A DNA stretch of 64,000 nucleotides, taken from Enterobacter genomosp. O (GTDB lineage Bacteria > Pseudomonadota > Gammaproteobacteria > Enterobacterales > Enterobacteriaceae). The stretch is from NCBI RefSeq assembly GCF_001022965.1, contig NZ_LECZ01000026.1:1024496-1088495 (forward strand), read 5' to 3'. Below the pieces are notes generated by a model. The model was not told the origin of the DNA, made no database searches, and saw only the letters and a program-made list of their open reading frames with translations. Made by a program: the position numbers and the translations under genes. This document shows positions 25,164 through 34,579 of the stretch, piece after piece; position 1 is the first letter of the stretch; every line of letters starts with the position of its first letter.

Positions 25164-26774
25164 TTAATATTCCAGCCTGTTAAAGTCGAAGTATTCAAAA
25201 CCATACCTGCCAGTGACATTCTCTGGCGATGCAATAATCGGATTATGTCCGTTCTCCAGGAATGCCGGTGGAATACACCATGAGTGGCGACATTCCAGGG
25301 AAGGCATGGCAATATACACCGCAGAATGACGGCCGGGACGAATAAAACAAATCAGACCCAGTGCGATTAACTGCTCAAGAACAGATTGTGATTTACTGGC
25401 GTCACGCAGCCGGTTCGGGCCGTTCCGGTTTACCTCATTTTTCCTGAGTGGATATCCCTCATTATCGAGAAATTTCTCCTTAAGCCACCTGAACATCTCG
25501 TAAACGTCCTCCATAAATGCATTCCGTTCAGAAGATGGGAAAAACAGCCTTTCCGCTTCTTCAAGATGCCATTCCACAATTTTGAAGGCGGCCTGGATGA
25601 CCCCCCGCGAAATACATAAACTCTCAGGTGAATACATATATGTCAGAATGGCCGCAACCCTGAGGGCATTCGCCCCCGCTTTGGCTGCAATTTCACTGAT
25701 ATGCTCCATCTGCTGTCCGGGGGCTGTTTTACGGCTGAGCTCTGACTGTTTATCTGCCCAGTAAGTGGTCGCATCATCAGATAACCTGAGCGTTTGTTTC
25801 TGCGTATCGTGACTATAAAAACGCGCCTTTTGCTTATCAAGTAACTGGTTAATTTTACTGTGGAACACATTTAATGCTTCATCAGAATGAGCGTGGTCTG
25901 TATTTGTGCGGCGACGTCCCAGCGTGCTGATGGTATTGATATAAAGAAACCGCGACAGAAAACCACTTCCCTTGCTGAGTTCACCGTGGTTACGGCGGTA
26001 ATTTTCAAAGACCGGGGGCTGAACCATTAATGCCAGGGTCAGGCAGGCGTTGATATCGTACTCCTCACCGCCCGGGCGGTGGTATTCATAGGTCTCCCCG
26101 TCCCAGGCTTTATTCAGTAAACCGAGGTTGTTTTTCAGATACCCTTTAAAAAAGGTAATTGCCTCATCTGAGAGCACCCCGGCTTCAGAATACCGGCTCA
26201 AACCTTCCAAGAGCGCCTTTGCGGTGGTGTCGTCATAAAGCATCGCCAGGCGGGTCGGAGGCTGCTGCCGGGTTTCTGCATGTTCATCTAACAGCCGTTC
26301 TTCCTCCGTCCCCTCAGAACCGCTTTTGATGGCAGTGTACAGATTACTGGTCAATGCTTTCTGGTGTATTTTCCAGATATTGTCAGCACGCAGGTGTGCC
26401 TTCATCAGACCGTCGTGCTGCTGCTTCATTTGCTCAGCGAACCGGTAAAAAGGCTTCATCACTTTTTTGCTGATACTGGTCTTACCTTCACCGGAGACCG
26501 CCAGCGTCAGTAAATACAGTGCACAGTGCATCGGATCCGATGAGTGTGGTGGTACCACCTCAATATGAGCCTGACAGGCGAGGGAAGAGGCTGCCAGTAC
26601 GGCCCCCGCTATCAGTTCCGCCGGGATACCCGTCTCGTTATAAAGAGCATCAATGACATCCCGCATCACCGGCGGGAACGCGCAGACAGGGTAACCCTCC
26701 GGGGTTCTGTTTTGTACGGGAATATAAGGCTCCGGCATTTTCGGAATGACAGTGTGTGGCAGTATATTCTGCAT
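25164..26774 (-). CDS. DUF3987 P-loop protein (YfjI type)
   Basis: 536 aa. A Walker A loop is visible as AVSGEGKTSISKK near residue 95, followed by helical regions and MLYDDTTAKALLEGL near 195. The start PEGYPVCAFPPVMRDVIDALYNETG... pattern is that of YfjI-type prophage proteins related to primase-helicase ATPases, thought to aid element replication. A GGAG site precedes the ATG and a strong terminator follows. It lies downstream of alpA (227-bp gap). Confidence 0.88.
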   Translation of the reverse strand: MQNILPHTVIPKMPEPYIPVQNRTPEGYPVCAFPPVMRDVIDALYNETGIPAELIAGAVLAASSLACQAHIEVVPPHSSDPMHCALYLLTLAVSGEGKTSISKKVMKPFYRFAEQMKQQHDGLMKAHLRADNIWKIHQKALTSNLYTAIKSGSEGTEEERLLDEHAETRQQPPTRLAMLYDDTTAKALLEGLSRYSEAGVLSDEAITFFKGYLKNNLGLLNKAWDGETYEYHRPGGEEYDINACLTLALMVQPPVFENYRRNHGELSKGSGFLSRFLYINTISTLGRRRTNTDHAHSDEALNVFHSKINQLLDKQKARFYSHDTQKQTLRLSDDATTYWADKQSELSRKTAPGQQMEHISEIAAKAGANALRVAAILTYMYSPESLCISRGVIQAAFKIVEWHLEEAERLFFPSSERNAFMEDVYEMFRWLKEKFLDNEGYPLRKNEVNRNGPNRLRDASKSQSVLEQLIALGLICFIRPGRHSAVYIAMPSLECRHSWCIPPAFLENGHNPIIASPENVTGRYGFEYFDFNRLEY

Positions 26775-27001
26775 GTAATATTCTCCTTGGTTACTGTTTT
26801 CAGTAACGGGTTAGTTGTGAATATAATAAAATAGCCAAGCGTCAAAATTTATTTAAAGTAATAATCTTACCCAATAAATAATCGCATTCAGTTTCCTTGC
26901 AACTGGCAAAAATATGTCGCAGCGAGCACATATTTAAATCAGAGACGTTGTTATATAACCTGCGTATCCTCCTTTAATTTTTACCAATACTATCTCATCG
27001 C

Positions 27002-27217
27002 TTATGATGCCTGCTGGCGTTCCAGCAGCCATGCATCCAGCTCTGACTCAAGCCAGCCGACGGACTGCATACCCAGCCTGCGCTGTTTCGGAAAGGTCGG
27101 GTCGTGGCGCGGCGACTTCGGGTTGATCCAGTCATAGATGGTTGAGCGGGCGATGCCCGTTTTGTTAACAACGGCGCGTATGCGCAGTATCCTGATGCTT
27201 TGTATGGTCGTACTCAT
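27002..27217 (-). CDS. alpA: AlpA-family excision/regulatory protein
   Basis: 71 aa. The MerR-like helix-turn-helix is RAVVNKTGIARSTIYDWI, followed by FPKQRRLG and the typical C-terminus VGWLESELDAWLLER. In CP4-57, AlpA activates expression from the prophage and promotes integrase-dependent excision. Here it is divergent from a 247-aa gene (120-bp gap) and heads the leftward prophage genes. The integrase lies 8 kb away at the island end. Confidence 0.92.
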   Translation of the reverse strand: MSTTIQSIRILRIRAVVNKTGIARSTIYDWINPKSPRHDPTFPKQRRLGMQSVGWLESELDAWLLERQQAS

Positions 27218-27338
27218 TTGATTCCCTTTAGCGCTGCATGGATTGATAGTGTCACGGTACAGGGAGTAAAAATGATCGGGTAGACGCAGACCAAAAATAC
27301 TAAATGATTTTGCTCAACGTACTTTTTAAGGAGATATT

Positions 27339-28082
27339 TTGTCTGATAACAACGAATTGTGTTCATGTGATGCTGAATGCACGGATGTTTTTTTCTCAAT
27401 AGTTAAAGATCAGGTGCAGAGCATGTATTCCCTGCTTCATCAGGAAAAAAGACTTACCAGCGAAGAGGAAAAAAGACGAGTAAAACAATGGTTTCGGGAT
27501 GCCTTGAGTGATATGAGGGGGTGGAGTCGAGAATCTAAAACCAGAATTGTTAATGGGAAGGTGAATGATTGTTACGAGCAGTCTCACCTTAAGGTCGGTG
27601 TTTTCGGAAAGGATATAGATTGTTACCTGGATGCTGCCGGAATCCTTTTCTGGTGGGGGCAATATGTCTGGAAGAGAGGTGGTCTGGGAGAAGGTATTCG
27701 CGCCATGCTGCGAGCAACTCACTGCCTGGGGGCATGGCAGGGAGCCCATCATCAACTCGATAAGCAAGAGGAGCATCGGTCACTCAGTGAAGTGCGGAGC
27801 GAGGCTGGAAAAAAAGGGGCAAAGTCTAAAAGGGAGTTGTTTGAACCAGTAAAAAAAGAATTTCTGTCCCTGATTGAGGAGCATATGCCCGCCGAAGGCT
27901 GGAAAAGCCGGGCCCAGGCAGTTGAGAGTGTTGAGTCTGAGTTACGTTTATTCATCGTCGGGCAGAAAATAAAGCCTGAACCGATTGATCTGGAACGTCT
28001 GATTGGTGACTGGTGTCGGGATAAAACGTCACCAGAATTTGGCAAACAAGTTAAGGAACTTTTAAAAAGGCCCGGAACTTGA
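27339..28082 (+). CDS. Hypothetical protein divergent from alpA, 247 aa
   Basis: Not recognised. The start is TTG at 27339, 5 bp after an AAGGAG site, which is convincing. The N-terminus has four cysteines or near them (CSCDAEC), the middle is helical with aromatic residues (FWWGQYVWKRGG), and a basic hinge (GKKGAKSKRELFEPVKKEF) leads to a C-terminal helical domain (MPAEGWKSRAQAVESVESEL). No membrane helix. It may be a DNA-binding or replication-control protein of the element, but this is a guess from charge and position. Confidence 0.65.
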   Translation: MSDNNELCSCDAECTDVFFSIVKDQVQSMYSLLHQEKRLTSEEEKRRVKQWFRDALSDMRGWSRESKTRIVNGKVNDCYEQSHLKVGVFGKDIDCYLDAAGILFWWGQYVWKRGGLGEGIRAMLRATHCLGAWQGAHHQLDKQEEHRSLSEVRSEAGKKGAKSKRELFEPVKKEFLSLIEEHMPAEGWKSRAQAVESVESELRLFIVGQKIKPEPIDLERLIGDWCRDKTSPEFGKQVKELLKRPGT

Positions 28083-28728
28083 TTGCATCGGGAGACGGTT
28101 CAATGTTCTGAGGAGACGACGCTGGAGTGTATGATTGATTGTTAAAGCCTGTAAAACCCTCAACAGCGTATGGGAATCTGCTGCCTTACCAAAGGTTCCC
28201 TGCCGGAACAACAGCCAGTTAACGGCCACCAAATGGGGGGAACATATCAGTCTTAAGATATGCCTTGTCAGCCTGATTAACTTTGCTGGCTATGGATTGT
28301 TGTTTTGCCGGTATCACTGGGAAAAAGTTCGTCAGATAACTAAGGGCAGGGATAAGGCCAGAGGGGGGTCACCTTTGTTATTGTTGCTGATTGCAGACCG
28401 AGCGCAAAACCGTCTGCACTTCAGAGCAATCTAGGACCTTGATATGCAGGCTTATTATCGGGAATCCGTTGAGATTTTCTGTCTCAGTTCTTGCTTTCCC
28501 TCTTTATCTGACACTGCGTATTCATCTTGATCGCACAGTAAAAGTCTTCATAGTCTGACTGGGTGAGGAATGCTCTTCATTTCTTTACGGGAAATGCGAA
28601 CAAATTCTGATGGATTTATAAAGTATTCAAATTTTCCAGTTAAAAATTCGATTATGTCTATTTCGATGCAATTTTTTCTGATTTTAATTCACATTTCATG
28701 GTTTTTATGCGAATTTTATCTGTGGTAG
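28083..28728. other. Gene-free stretch before the defence operon
   Basis: About 645 bp. The left half is neutral in composition and includes a 99-codon frame (28135-28434) without a ribosome site or family likeness. The right half is very AT-rich, as expected for an H-NS-silenced promoter region. No RNA gene recognised. Confidence 0.4.
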
Positions 28729-28757
28729 TTGCATGCGGCAGAAGGGCTCTCTATAAT
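28729..28757 (+). promoter_or_regulatory. Sigma-70 promoter of the IetAS-type operon
   Basis: TTGCAT (28729-28734), a 17-bp spacer and a perfect TATAAT (28752-28757), 39 bp before the start of the AAA ATPase gene. It is the clearest promoter in the island and should drive the operon that follows. Confidence 0.75.
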
Positions 28758-28795
28758 CTAAAAATCATTTAACTGGATAAGTATACAGGTGTCAT

Positions 28796-29971
28796 GTGGA
28801 GAACTTTAAAATCGTAGCGGCTTTATGTCGGCAGATTATCAAGGATGGGGCCTCTGCAGGTGCTTTGCAGCAGATGGAGCGCCTTTATGATGCCCTCAGA
28901 AACGATCAGCAGGTTGCAGAAGCAAAGCTGCTCAGGGGACTGATTAACAAAGCCAGTACGCTCAATACCCTGGAGCCAGCCAGGGTTGAGCTCTCCCGTG
29001 TCTCATTTCTCAGAAAGCAGGAGCTCAGGGAAAACGTTAAAGTGCCTGTGGATAAAGAAAGTGGTTCTCCCCTTGCGCAGATCATTTTTCCGGAAGAGCT
29101 TGCCAATGCCGAGCTTCCGGTCATGCCCGACGAGCTGGCATCCGCGGTCAGTCAGCTGATTGAGCAATGGAATAATCTGGATAAACTGGCTCGGTTTGGT
29201 GTGATGCCATCGCTGAGCTGCCTGCTTTTCGGACTGCCGGGGACGGGTAAAACCATGCTTTCCTTTTATATCGCCAGGATGCTCGGATTACCGATCGTGC
29301 TGGCCAAGCTGGATGGGCTTGTTTCGTCTTTACTGGGTACCAGTGCAAGAAATATCAATAATCTGTTTGATTTTGCTGCTCAGTATGACTGCCTGCTGCT
29401 GCTGGACGAGTTTGATGCTGTGGCTAAAGCCCGCAATGACAAACATGAGGTCGGTGAAATCAAGCGTATCGTCAACACATTACTGCAGTGTATTGATGCC
29501 AGATCGAAGAGTGGTATGACGCTGGCAATTACCAATCATGAAGTATTACTGGATCCTGCAGTCTGGCGAAGATTTGAGATGCGTATACTGGTACCTAAGC
29601 CAAATTACGTAGCAAGGTTGAAGATTATTGAAAAATATATTAATCCCTTGAACTTTACGGCGGAAGAGATAAAATTTTTGACCGTACTGACAGATGGATT
29701 TAACGGTTCAGATATTCAGTTAATGTTAAATCACTTCAAGAGAATGTCCGCTATTGGTAACGCCGATCAGACTTTTATTGAGGCTGTTCGGTCATTTGCA
29801 GTCATTCATGCAGGCAGTGAAGTTAACGAATTCATGCAGTTGTTATCAAATAATCAGGACGCAGCAATAATGAGCTTGTTGCATAAAAAGCATGAGTTCA
29901 CGCAAAAAGAGATTGCGCTGGTTTTTGACGTTACTCAGTCAAAAGTTTCCAGAAATATAAAAGAGTCCTGA
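28796..29971 (+). CDS. ietA: IetA-type AAA+ ATPase (anti-phage IetAS)
   Basis: 391 aa. GTG start 5 bp after AGGTG; the overlapping ATG is out of frame. The Walker A loop is GLPGTGKT with K152, Walker B is LLLLDEFDA with D204-E205, and a sensor/arginine region is ITNHEVLLDPAVWRRFEMR. The last 25 residues (EFTQKEIALVFDVTQSKVSRNIK) look like a helix-turn-helix. The pairing with a subtilisin-like protease directly downstream (39 bp) is that of IetAS, first known from plasmid incompatibility and later listed among anti-phage systems. The ATPase probably senses or remodels a target for the protease; the trigger is unknown. Confidence 0.85.
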   Translation: MENFKIVAALCRQIIKDGASAGALQQMERLYDALRNDQQVAEAKLLRGLINKASTLNTLEPARVELSRVSFLRKQELRENVKVPVDKESGSPLAQIIFPEELANAELPVMPDELASAVSQLIEQWNNLDKLARFGVMPSLSCLLFGLPGTGKTMLSFYIARMLGLPIVLAKLDGLVSSLLGTSARNINNLFDFAAQYDCLLLLDEFDAVAKARNDKHEVGEIKRIVNTLLQCIDARSKSGMTLAITNHEVLLDPAVWRRFEMRILVPKPNYVARLKIIEKYINPLNFTAEEIKFLTVLTDGFNGSDIQLMLNHFKRMSAIGNADQTFIEAVRSFAVIHAGSEVNEFMQLLSNNQDAAIMSLLHKKHEFTQKEIALVFDVTQSKVSRNIKES

Positions 29972-30010
29972 CTGTCGTCGGGAGGTTGATTGCTAAGGAT
30001 TGGGTAACAT

Positions 30011-32527
30011 ATGAAAAGAAATAATCCGGTTCAGGTTATTTTAAATTCAGAGCAGTATAAAAATACGCCACAACGCAGAGCGATGGGTAACAATACTGAT
30101 TTTTACGCTGATCGTGATGATGCCTTCAAAAAGCACAAAAGAAACCTCCTTGATGAAGTAGGAAATGTCAGAAGCCAGCTCAACCGGTCAGGTCACGATC
30201 TTGGCCTTGTGAAAGTTGAGCTTAATCCTCAGGCGCTGGCGAAATCTCACCGTCCCGTTGACTCTCTCTTTCCCGGAAGTAAAGCGCCTGTGGTGGGCGC
30301 CCTGGGAATAGGGGAGCTGCTCATACAGGTGACGGATAAAAATCTGGTTCATCTTTACAACAAAATTGATAGCGCTGAAGAATATACCAAAAAGGTATAC
30401 GACGAAAAACTGCGCAAAAATGTCAATAAGCCCAGCGAAGCAAAAAGCGAGACGGGGGCAATTGACCGTATCAGTTTTTATGGCAGTGAAGAGAAAATTG
30501 CCTTTTCTGCGGAGGATAGCGCTGCCTGGCATGCCGATAAGGATGAGGGATTTGCCGGCTATCAGGTTGAACTGGTTGATTTCAGACCCGTTGACGCCAA
30601 GCTGTTTACCGTGACCAGCGATGCCATAAGTTCGATGAAGCGGTCTCTGAGGGAGCAGCTCAAGATGCTGGGGGCCGGCGTGTATGCGACAAAAATGAGC
30701 CGTTATCCGTCATCATCTGAAGCCATCATGATCCAGCTTCTCAGACCGGATTCAGGACACGATTTTAAGGTGGATTTTGACAAGAGGCTGGAGCTGAATT
30801 TTTTACCTTCTGACGTTGATTATTCCTCGAAAAGGCACAGGCTCCTGCTTTCTGTTCTTAGCGCAAGCCCGGTGGTGAAGCGTATTTCCCTGCCGCCAAA
30901 AATTTCCCGGGCGAACCCGTCACACTCTCCGGTGGAGATGGACTTCTCGCTGCCCGTCCGAACGGAGGGAGAAGATTATCCCCGTGTGGGCGTCATTGAT
31001 AGTGGTATCCATCATGCCGAACTGGCCCAGTGGTGTGTGGAAGTATCCGATGGCTTTGAAGCTGAAGACTGCGATCCCAACCATGGCTCACAGGTGGCCA
31101 GCCTGCTGGTCTGTGGGGGCATGCTGAATCCGGAGCTTCCTCAGGTCGATGATGACGGTTGTCTGCTCTATGATATCTGGATCCCCGTTCACAACAGTAA
31201 ATCCAATACGTTCACCAGCTATTTTTCCGACCCGGGTGACTTTTTCGACTGGCTGGATATTGAGGTTGGTGATGCGGTGGCGAAGGGGTTTCGCATCTTT
31301 AACTTCAGCCTCAACTTCCGCGAGTTTGTCCGCGATGATTCCTACAGCTTTGCCGCCACGCAAATCGACCGCATTTCCAAAAAATACGATGTGCTCTTTG
31401 TCATTTCTTCCGGAAACCTGCGTCCTATAGATTTCCGGGCCCCCTGGGCTTCAAGACCGGCTGCGCTGCATTTTTCTGACGTTGACAGGCTTTCTCAGCC
31501 TGCGGAGGCCGTCAGCGCCATTACCGTGGGAGCGGTAAATCCGCCTGGATGTGACATCAGCGTTCACGGTGCACCTACGGTCTATACCCGTCGCGGACCC
31601 GGAGTGGCCATGGGCGTAAAACCGGATGTGATCCACTATGGCGGGTACTCCCTGAAGACGGGGCGAACCGGACTGGTTTCCATTGACGGCAGCGGAGAAC
31701 TCGTGGAAGAGGCGGGAACCAGTTTCTCTGCGCCCTTGGTATCCAAAATTCTTGCCAGTCTGGACCAAAGGACAGCAGGCAAACTGTCACGCAATTCTCT
31801 TGCCGCTATGCTGGTTCATCACTCAGACCTGACGCCGCCACTCAGAGATAAGAGCGTGGATATCTCTTCAGCAAGGCGATTCGCCGGATTCGGCATGCCA
31901 CTGACCTCCCGCGATATGCTTCACAGTGACGACAGCAGTATTACGCTGGTGCTGAGCGGAAGCCTTAAGCGCAGCGAAGTACTGGAGTTTGATTTCAACT
32001 GGCCCCGTAGTCTGACCACGGAAGGCGGAAAGTGCCACGGTAAAGCCACGCTGACCATTGCCTACGATCCCGTCATTAATCAGAACTATGGCGCAGAATA
32101 TTGCCGTGTCAACGTTGACGCTGTGCTTCAGCAGTTTAAGCGGGACTCTCAGACTGATGAATGGGCGTACCGGAAAAACTGCCAGTCAGTCTGGGACGTT
32201 CGCCTCGGTAAAGACGTTAACTATGAGAAAAGCCAAATTGACTTCGGCCTGAAGTGGTGGCCCGTCAAAAAATATGCGTTTGAAACCAAAACTAAGGCTG
32301 GCGTAGGTGCTTCTGACCAGTGGCGACTGAAAATCAGTTCAATCGAGAGAACGCCAGGAGAGTTTCCAGACGAGGAAGTTGGTTTTACCGCACTACTCAC
32401 AATCGAAGATACACAGAACAGAACGAATGACCTTTTCAACGAGGTCAGACAGGAGCTCAGCGCTTATGGCATTGAGTTTGAGGATATTACCGTGACACAG
32501 CATCTCAATATTAGGGCAGGCCAATAA
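30011..32527 (+). CDS. ietS: IetS-type subtilisin-like serine protease
   Basis: 838 aa. The S8 catalytic triad is complete: D330 in VGVIDSGI, H358 in PNHGSQVASLLV and S571 in EAGTSFSAPLV, with the oxyanion Asn in VISSGNL. There is no signal peptide, so it should act in the cytoplasm. About 320 residues precede the protease domain and about 260 follow, probably for recognition. It is coupled to IetA upstream, and its stop overlaps the next ATG (TAATG). Proteolysis of host or phage proteins after infection is inferred from the system's known activity. Confidence 0.88.
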   Translation: MKRNNPVQVILNSEQYKNTPQRRAMGNNTDFYADRDDAFKKHKRNLLDEVGNVRSQLNRSGHDLGLVKVELNPQALAKSHRPVDSLFPGSKAPVVGALGIGELLIQVTDKNLVHLYNKIDSAEEYTKKVYDEKLRKNVNKPSEAKSETGAIDRISFYGSEEKIAFSAEDSAAWHADKDEGFAGYQVELVDFRPVDAKLFTVTSDAISSMKRSLREQLKMLGAGVYATKMSRYPSSSEAIMIQLLRPDSGHDFKVDFDKRLELNFLPSDVDYSSKRHRLLLSVLSASPVVKRISLPPKISRANPSHSPVEMDFSLPVRTEGEDYPRVGVIDSGIHHAELAQWCVEVSDGFEAEDCDPNHGSQVASLLVCGGMLNPELPQVDDDGCLLYDIWIPVHNSKSNTFTSYFSDPGDFFDWLDIEVGDAVAKGFRIFNFSLNFREFVRDDSYSFAATQIDRISKKYDVLFVISSGNLRPIDFRAPWASRPAALHFSDVDRLSQPAEAVSAITVGAVNPPGCDISVHGAPTVYTRRGPGVAMGVKPDVIHYGGYSLKTGRTGLVSIDGSGELVEEAGTSFSAPLVSKILASLDQRTAGKLSRNSLAAMLVHHSDLTPPLRDKSVDISSARRFAGFGMPLTSRDMLHSDDSSITLVLSGSLKRSEVLEFDFNWPRSLTTEGGKCHGKATLTIAYDPVINQNYGAEYCRVNVDAVLQQFKRDSQTDEWAYRKNCQSVWDVRLGKDVNYEKSQIDFGLKWWPVKKYAFETKTKAGVGASDQWRLKISSIERTPGEFPDEEVGFTALLTIEDTQNRTNDLFNEVRQELSAYGIEFEDITVTQHLNIRAGQ

Positions 32528-32739
32528 TGTTAAACAGAAATCTAGAGGTTCTGACCTCCTACTTCAATGGCCTGTTGGAATCAGCGCCGCAGCATCGGGA
32601 AAATGTGACAACAATCCTTGCTCAGATTGAAATCATGAAATCGCGGCCAGTTTTCTCTATGGAGCCCTCGATTCTTCTTGCCCGCAAGGAAACCGATGAA
32701 TGCACGATCTGCAAGAAGCAGGTGCTGTGTGATGAGTGA
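32527..32739 (+). CDS. Small Cys-containing protein coupled to ietS, 70 aa
   Basis: Not recognised. Its ATG overlaps the ietS stop by one base and its stop overlaps the next gene by 8 bases, so it is tightly coupled. A helical N-terminus is followed by ECTICKKQVLCDE, three cysteines in a possible partial zinc site. No membrane helix or signal peptide. The coupling on both sides argues that it is a working part of the operon, perhaps a regulator or adaptor of the protease. This role is an inference. Confidence 0.65.
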   Translation: MLNRNLEVLTSYFNGLLESAPQHRENVTTILAQIEIMKSRPVFSMEPSILLARKETDECTICKKQVLCDE

Positions 32740-33463
32740 GCCAAAATGTTATTTTGTGGTTTCGCGATATCCCAATGATTCCGATCCTAAGGGAATTGGC
32801 TTTTCCCCTGTTGGCAACGGGAAGGTGCCTGAGGAATATCTGGCGTTTCGCCTTGATGTGGATCGTGTTGTTCAGACCGTTAATGCACTGTTTGAAAAGG
32901 ATAAAGAAAAGCGGCTAGAAGTCTACGAGCAGGTATTTCAGGCTGCGAAGGTCTGTTTCTCAGGCCGGGAGGCTGACTTTGTTCCGGCAAGCCAAGCGCT
33001 CAGTGAGCTGAAAAAGACTATCCTGAGTTCGTCATGGACCTTGGTCAGAAACCGGATAATGGGGGTATACGGTCTCTATGCCCTGCTACTAATGATTATT
33101 CTGGGCGCAGCACAGTATTTTTATAATGCTGAACTGAAAAACGTACCCGCCGTGCTCATCGGGACCTGTATAGGTTCCTGGCTGTTTGTTTCAATCAAAA
33201 CCAAAAGCATCGTATTTGATGAAATCTACGAGAACATCAGCCAGCATCGCAGTCTGCTAATGAGGCTGATTTACTGCTGCACACTGTCATCGGCTGTTAC
33301 ATTATGCCTTCTGGCAGGATTTTTTGAGATTAAACTCGGGGAAGTTTCAACGGCGCTGATCCCCGGTAACGCCATCATTGCGGTGGCGGCCGGGATTTTT
33401 TTTGGGCTGGGTGAATCTTCACTTGCCACAAAATTGTCAGGCAATGTTAAAGACGCTATTTAA
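32732..33463 (+). CDS. Four-helix membrane protein of the IetAS-type operon
   Basis: 243 aa from the ATG at 32732 (MSEPKCYFVV), which overlaps the previous gene by 8 bases. About 120 cytoplasmic residues precede four predicted membrane helices: GVYGLYALLLMIILGAAQYF, VPAVLIGTCIGSWLFV, LIYCCTLSSAVTLCLLAGFF and ALIPGNAIIAVAAGIFFGLG. I know no family for it. A membrane protein at the end of a defence operon could be a membrane-damaging effector or a sensor; the sequence does not decide. The next gene follows after about 100 bp. Confidence 0.68.
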   Translation: MSEPKCYFVVSRYPNDSDPKGIGFSPVGNGKVPEEYLAFRLDVDRVVQTVNALFEKDKEKRLEVYEQVFQAAKVCFSGREADFVPASQALSELKKTILSSSWTLVRNRIMGVYGLYALLLMIILGAAQYFYNAELKNVPAVLIGTCIGSWLFVSIKTKSIVFDEIYENISQHRSLLMRLIYCCTLSSAVTLCLLAGFFEIKLGEVSTALIPGNAIIAVAAGIFFGLGESSLATKLSGNVKDAI

Positions 33464-33571
33464 TCTCTGCGCCCGCAGAAATTGTTTGCAGCAATCTGCC
33501 ATCTTGTCAGACAGTTTGCTGCACCGGCAGACCCTGTTCAAGGTCTCTGACATGCTTCATAAAGGATGATT

Positions 33572-34525
33572 ATGGACGATAATGCGTACCCGCAGCGGCA
33601 TCACTCCCACGTGACTGACAGTATAGCTAAAAGCATGCTCCGGCTCTTTATTCCGCCTGAATGGATACTGCGGGAGCTGTCTGAAAATGACTACGGCATT
33701 GATTTTCAGCTTGAGTTCACCAGCCCGGGCAATCAGGTTACGGGGCAGATTGTGGGGATTCAGCTTAAAGGCACCTCCACCGGAAATATGAGCAATCAGG
33801 GCAGCCATAGCGTTTCCGTTAAACGGAGTACGCTGAGGCTCTGGCGCAGTTATGAAGCACCTGTATTAATTGTTCTGGTTGATACCGTATCCGGCATGAT
33901 TTACTCGAAATCAATTGAGCGCGAAATTCGACGGGATCCAGACAGATATATTCTAAGCAACTCAGAATCACTCAGCTTCACCTTCACTTCAGCCGACCTA
34001 TTAACCAAGGAGAAAGCGTTCAATGACTACCAGAATGGTAAAATCCTGCGACGTATGGACCACGATTTGCCTTCAGTGATTCAGGTCCATCGTGACTTTA
34101 TGAAGCTTTTCTGGCGTTACGGACGTGACGAGCATATGCCCGTAGACGGCGATGGCACATTCGATTTGGAAAACTTCGGAAAGCATAAGTACGAGCGTCA
34201 GTTGCGTGGTGTTTATTCGCGGATGCAAAAATTGAGTTATTTTCTTGGTCTCAGTTGGAATGTACTCACGGTTGAGGCAGTCATCCGTAATGAAAAATGG
34301 AATAGCTACGATGGGAATGAAATGATGGAGCATCATTTTACGTCTATTCTGGACCGGCTGGACATTCAGTTTCAGGATATCCTGGCACTCGTGCAAAAGA
34401 TTGTAGTGGCTTACAAACGGTTCTGGGAGATGGCTGACCCGGAGCTGGTAAATTTTGCGCTGAATCCCTGCCCCATGCTGTCAAAGCTTACTTGGAATGA
34501 GCGCCGGAAGTATCTCGGTGATTAA
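33572..34525 (+). CDS. DUF4365 protein with PD-(D/E)XK nuclease-like core
   Basis: 317 aa from the ATG at 33572; the ATG at 33566 touches its ribosome site (AAAGG) and is unlikely. The DUF4365 signature is complete: E38 in RELSENDYGID with D44, then GQIVGIQLKGT with Q64 and K66. This is the E...D...QxK active-site pattern of the restriction-endonuclease fold. The C-terminal 200 residues are helical and unassigned. It follows the membrane protein by about 100 bp and precedes the HEPN gene by 54 bp, all rightward. A nucleic-acid-cleaving defence role is probable but not demonstrated. Confidence 0.8.
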   Translation: MDDNAYPQRHHSHVTDSIAKSMLRLFIPPEWILRELSENDYGIDFQLEFTSPGNQVTGQIVGIQLKGTSTGNMSNQGSHSVSVKRSTLRLWRSYEAPVLIVLVDTVSGMIYSKSIEREIRRDPDRYILSNSESLSFTFTSADLLTKEKAFNDYQNGKILRRMDHDLPSVIQVHRDFMKLFWRYGRDEHMPVDGDGTFDLENFGKHKYERQLRGVYSRMQKLSYFLGLSWNVLTVEAVIRNEKWNSYDGNEMMEHHFTSILDRLDIQFQDILALVQKIVVAYKRFWEMADPELVNFALNPCPMLSKLTWNERRKYLGD

Positions 34526-34579
34526 TTCTACTGCATTTCGTTTTGCTGATAACGGCAAATAGACACATTAGAGGGAAGA

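Noticed and set aside
18952..27217. A complete, inducible phage
   Set aside because: There are no capsid, tail or lysis genes; the set is a CP4-type satellite remnant.
28135..28434. 99-codon frame before the defence operon
   Set aside because: TTG start without a ribosome site, odd composition and no family likeness.
30188..30532. 114-codon frame opposite ietS
   Set aside because: Antisense shadow of the protease gene.
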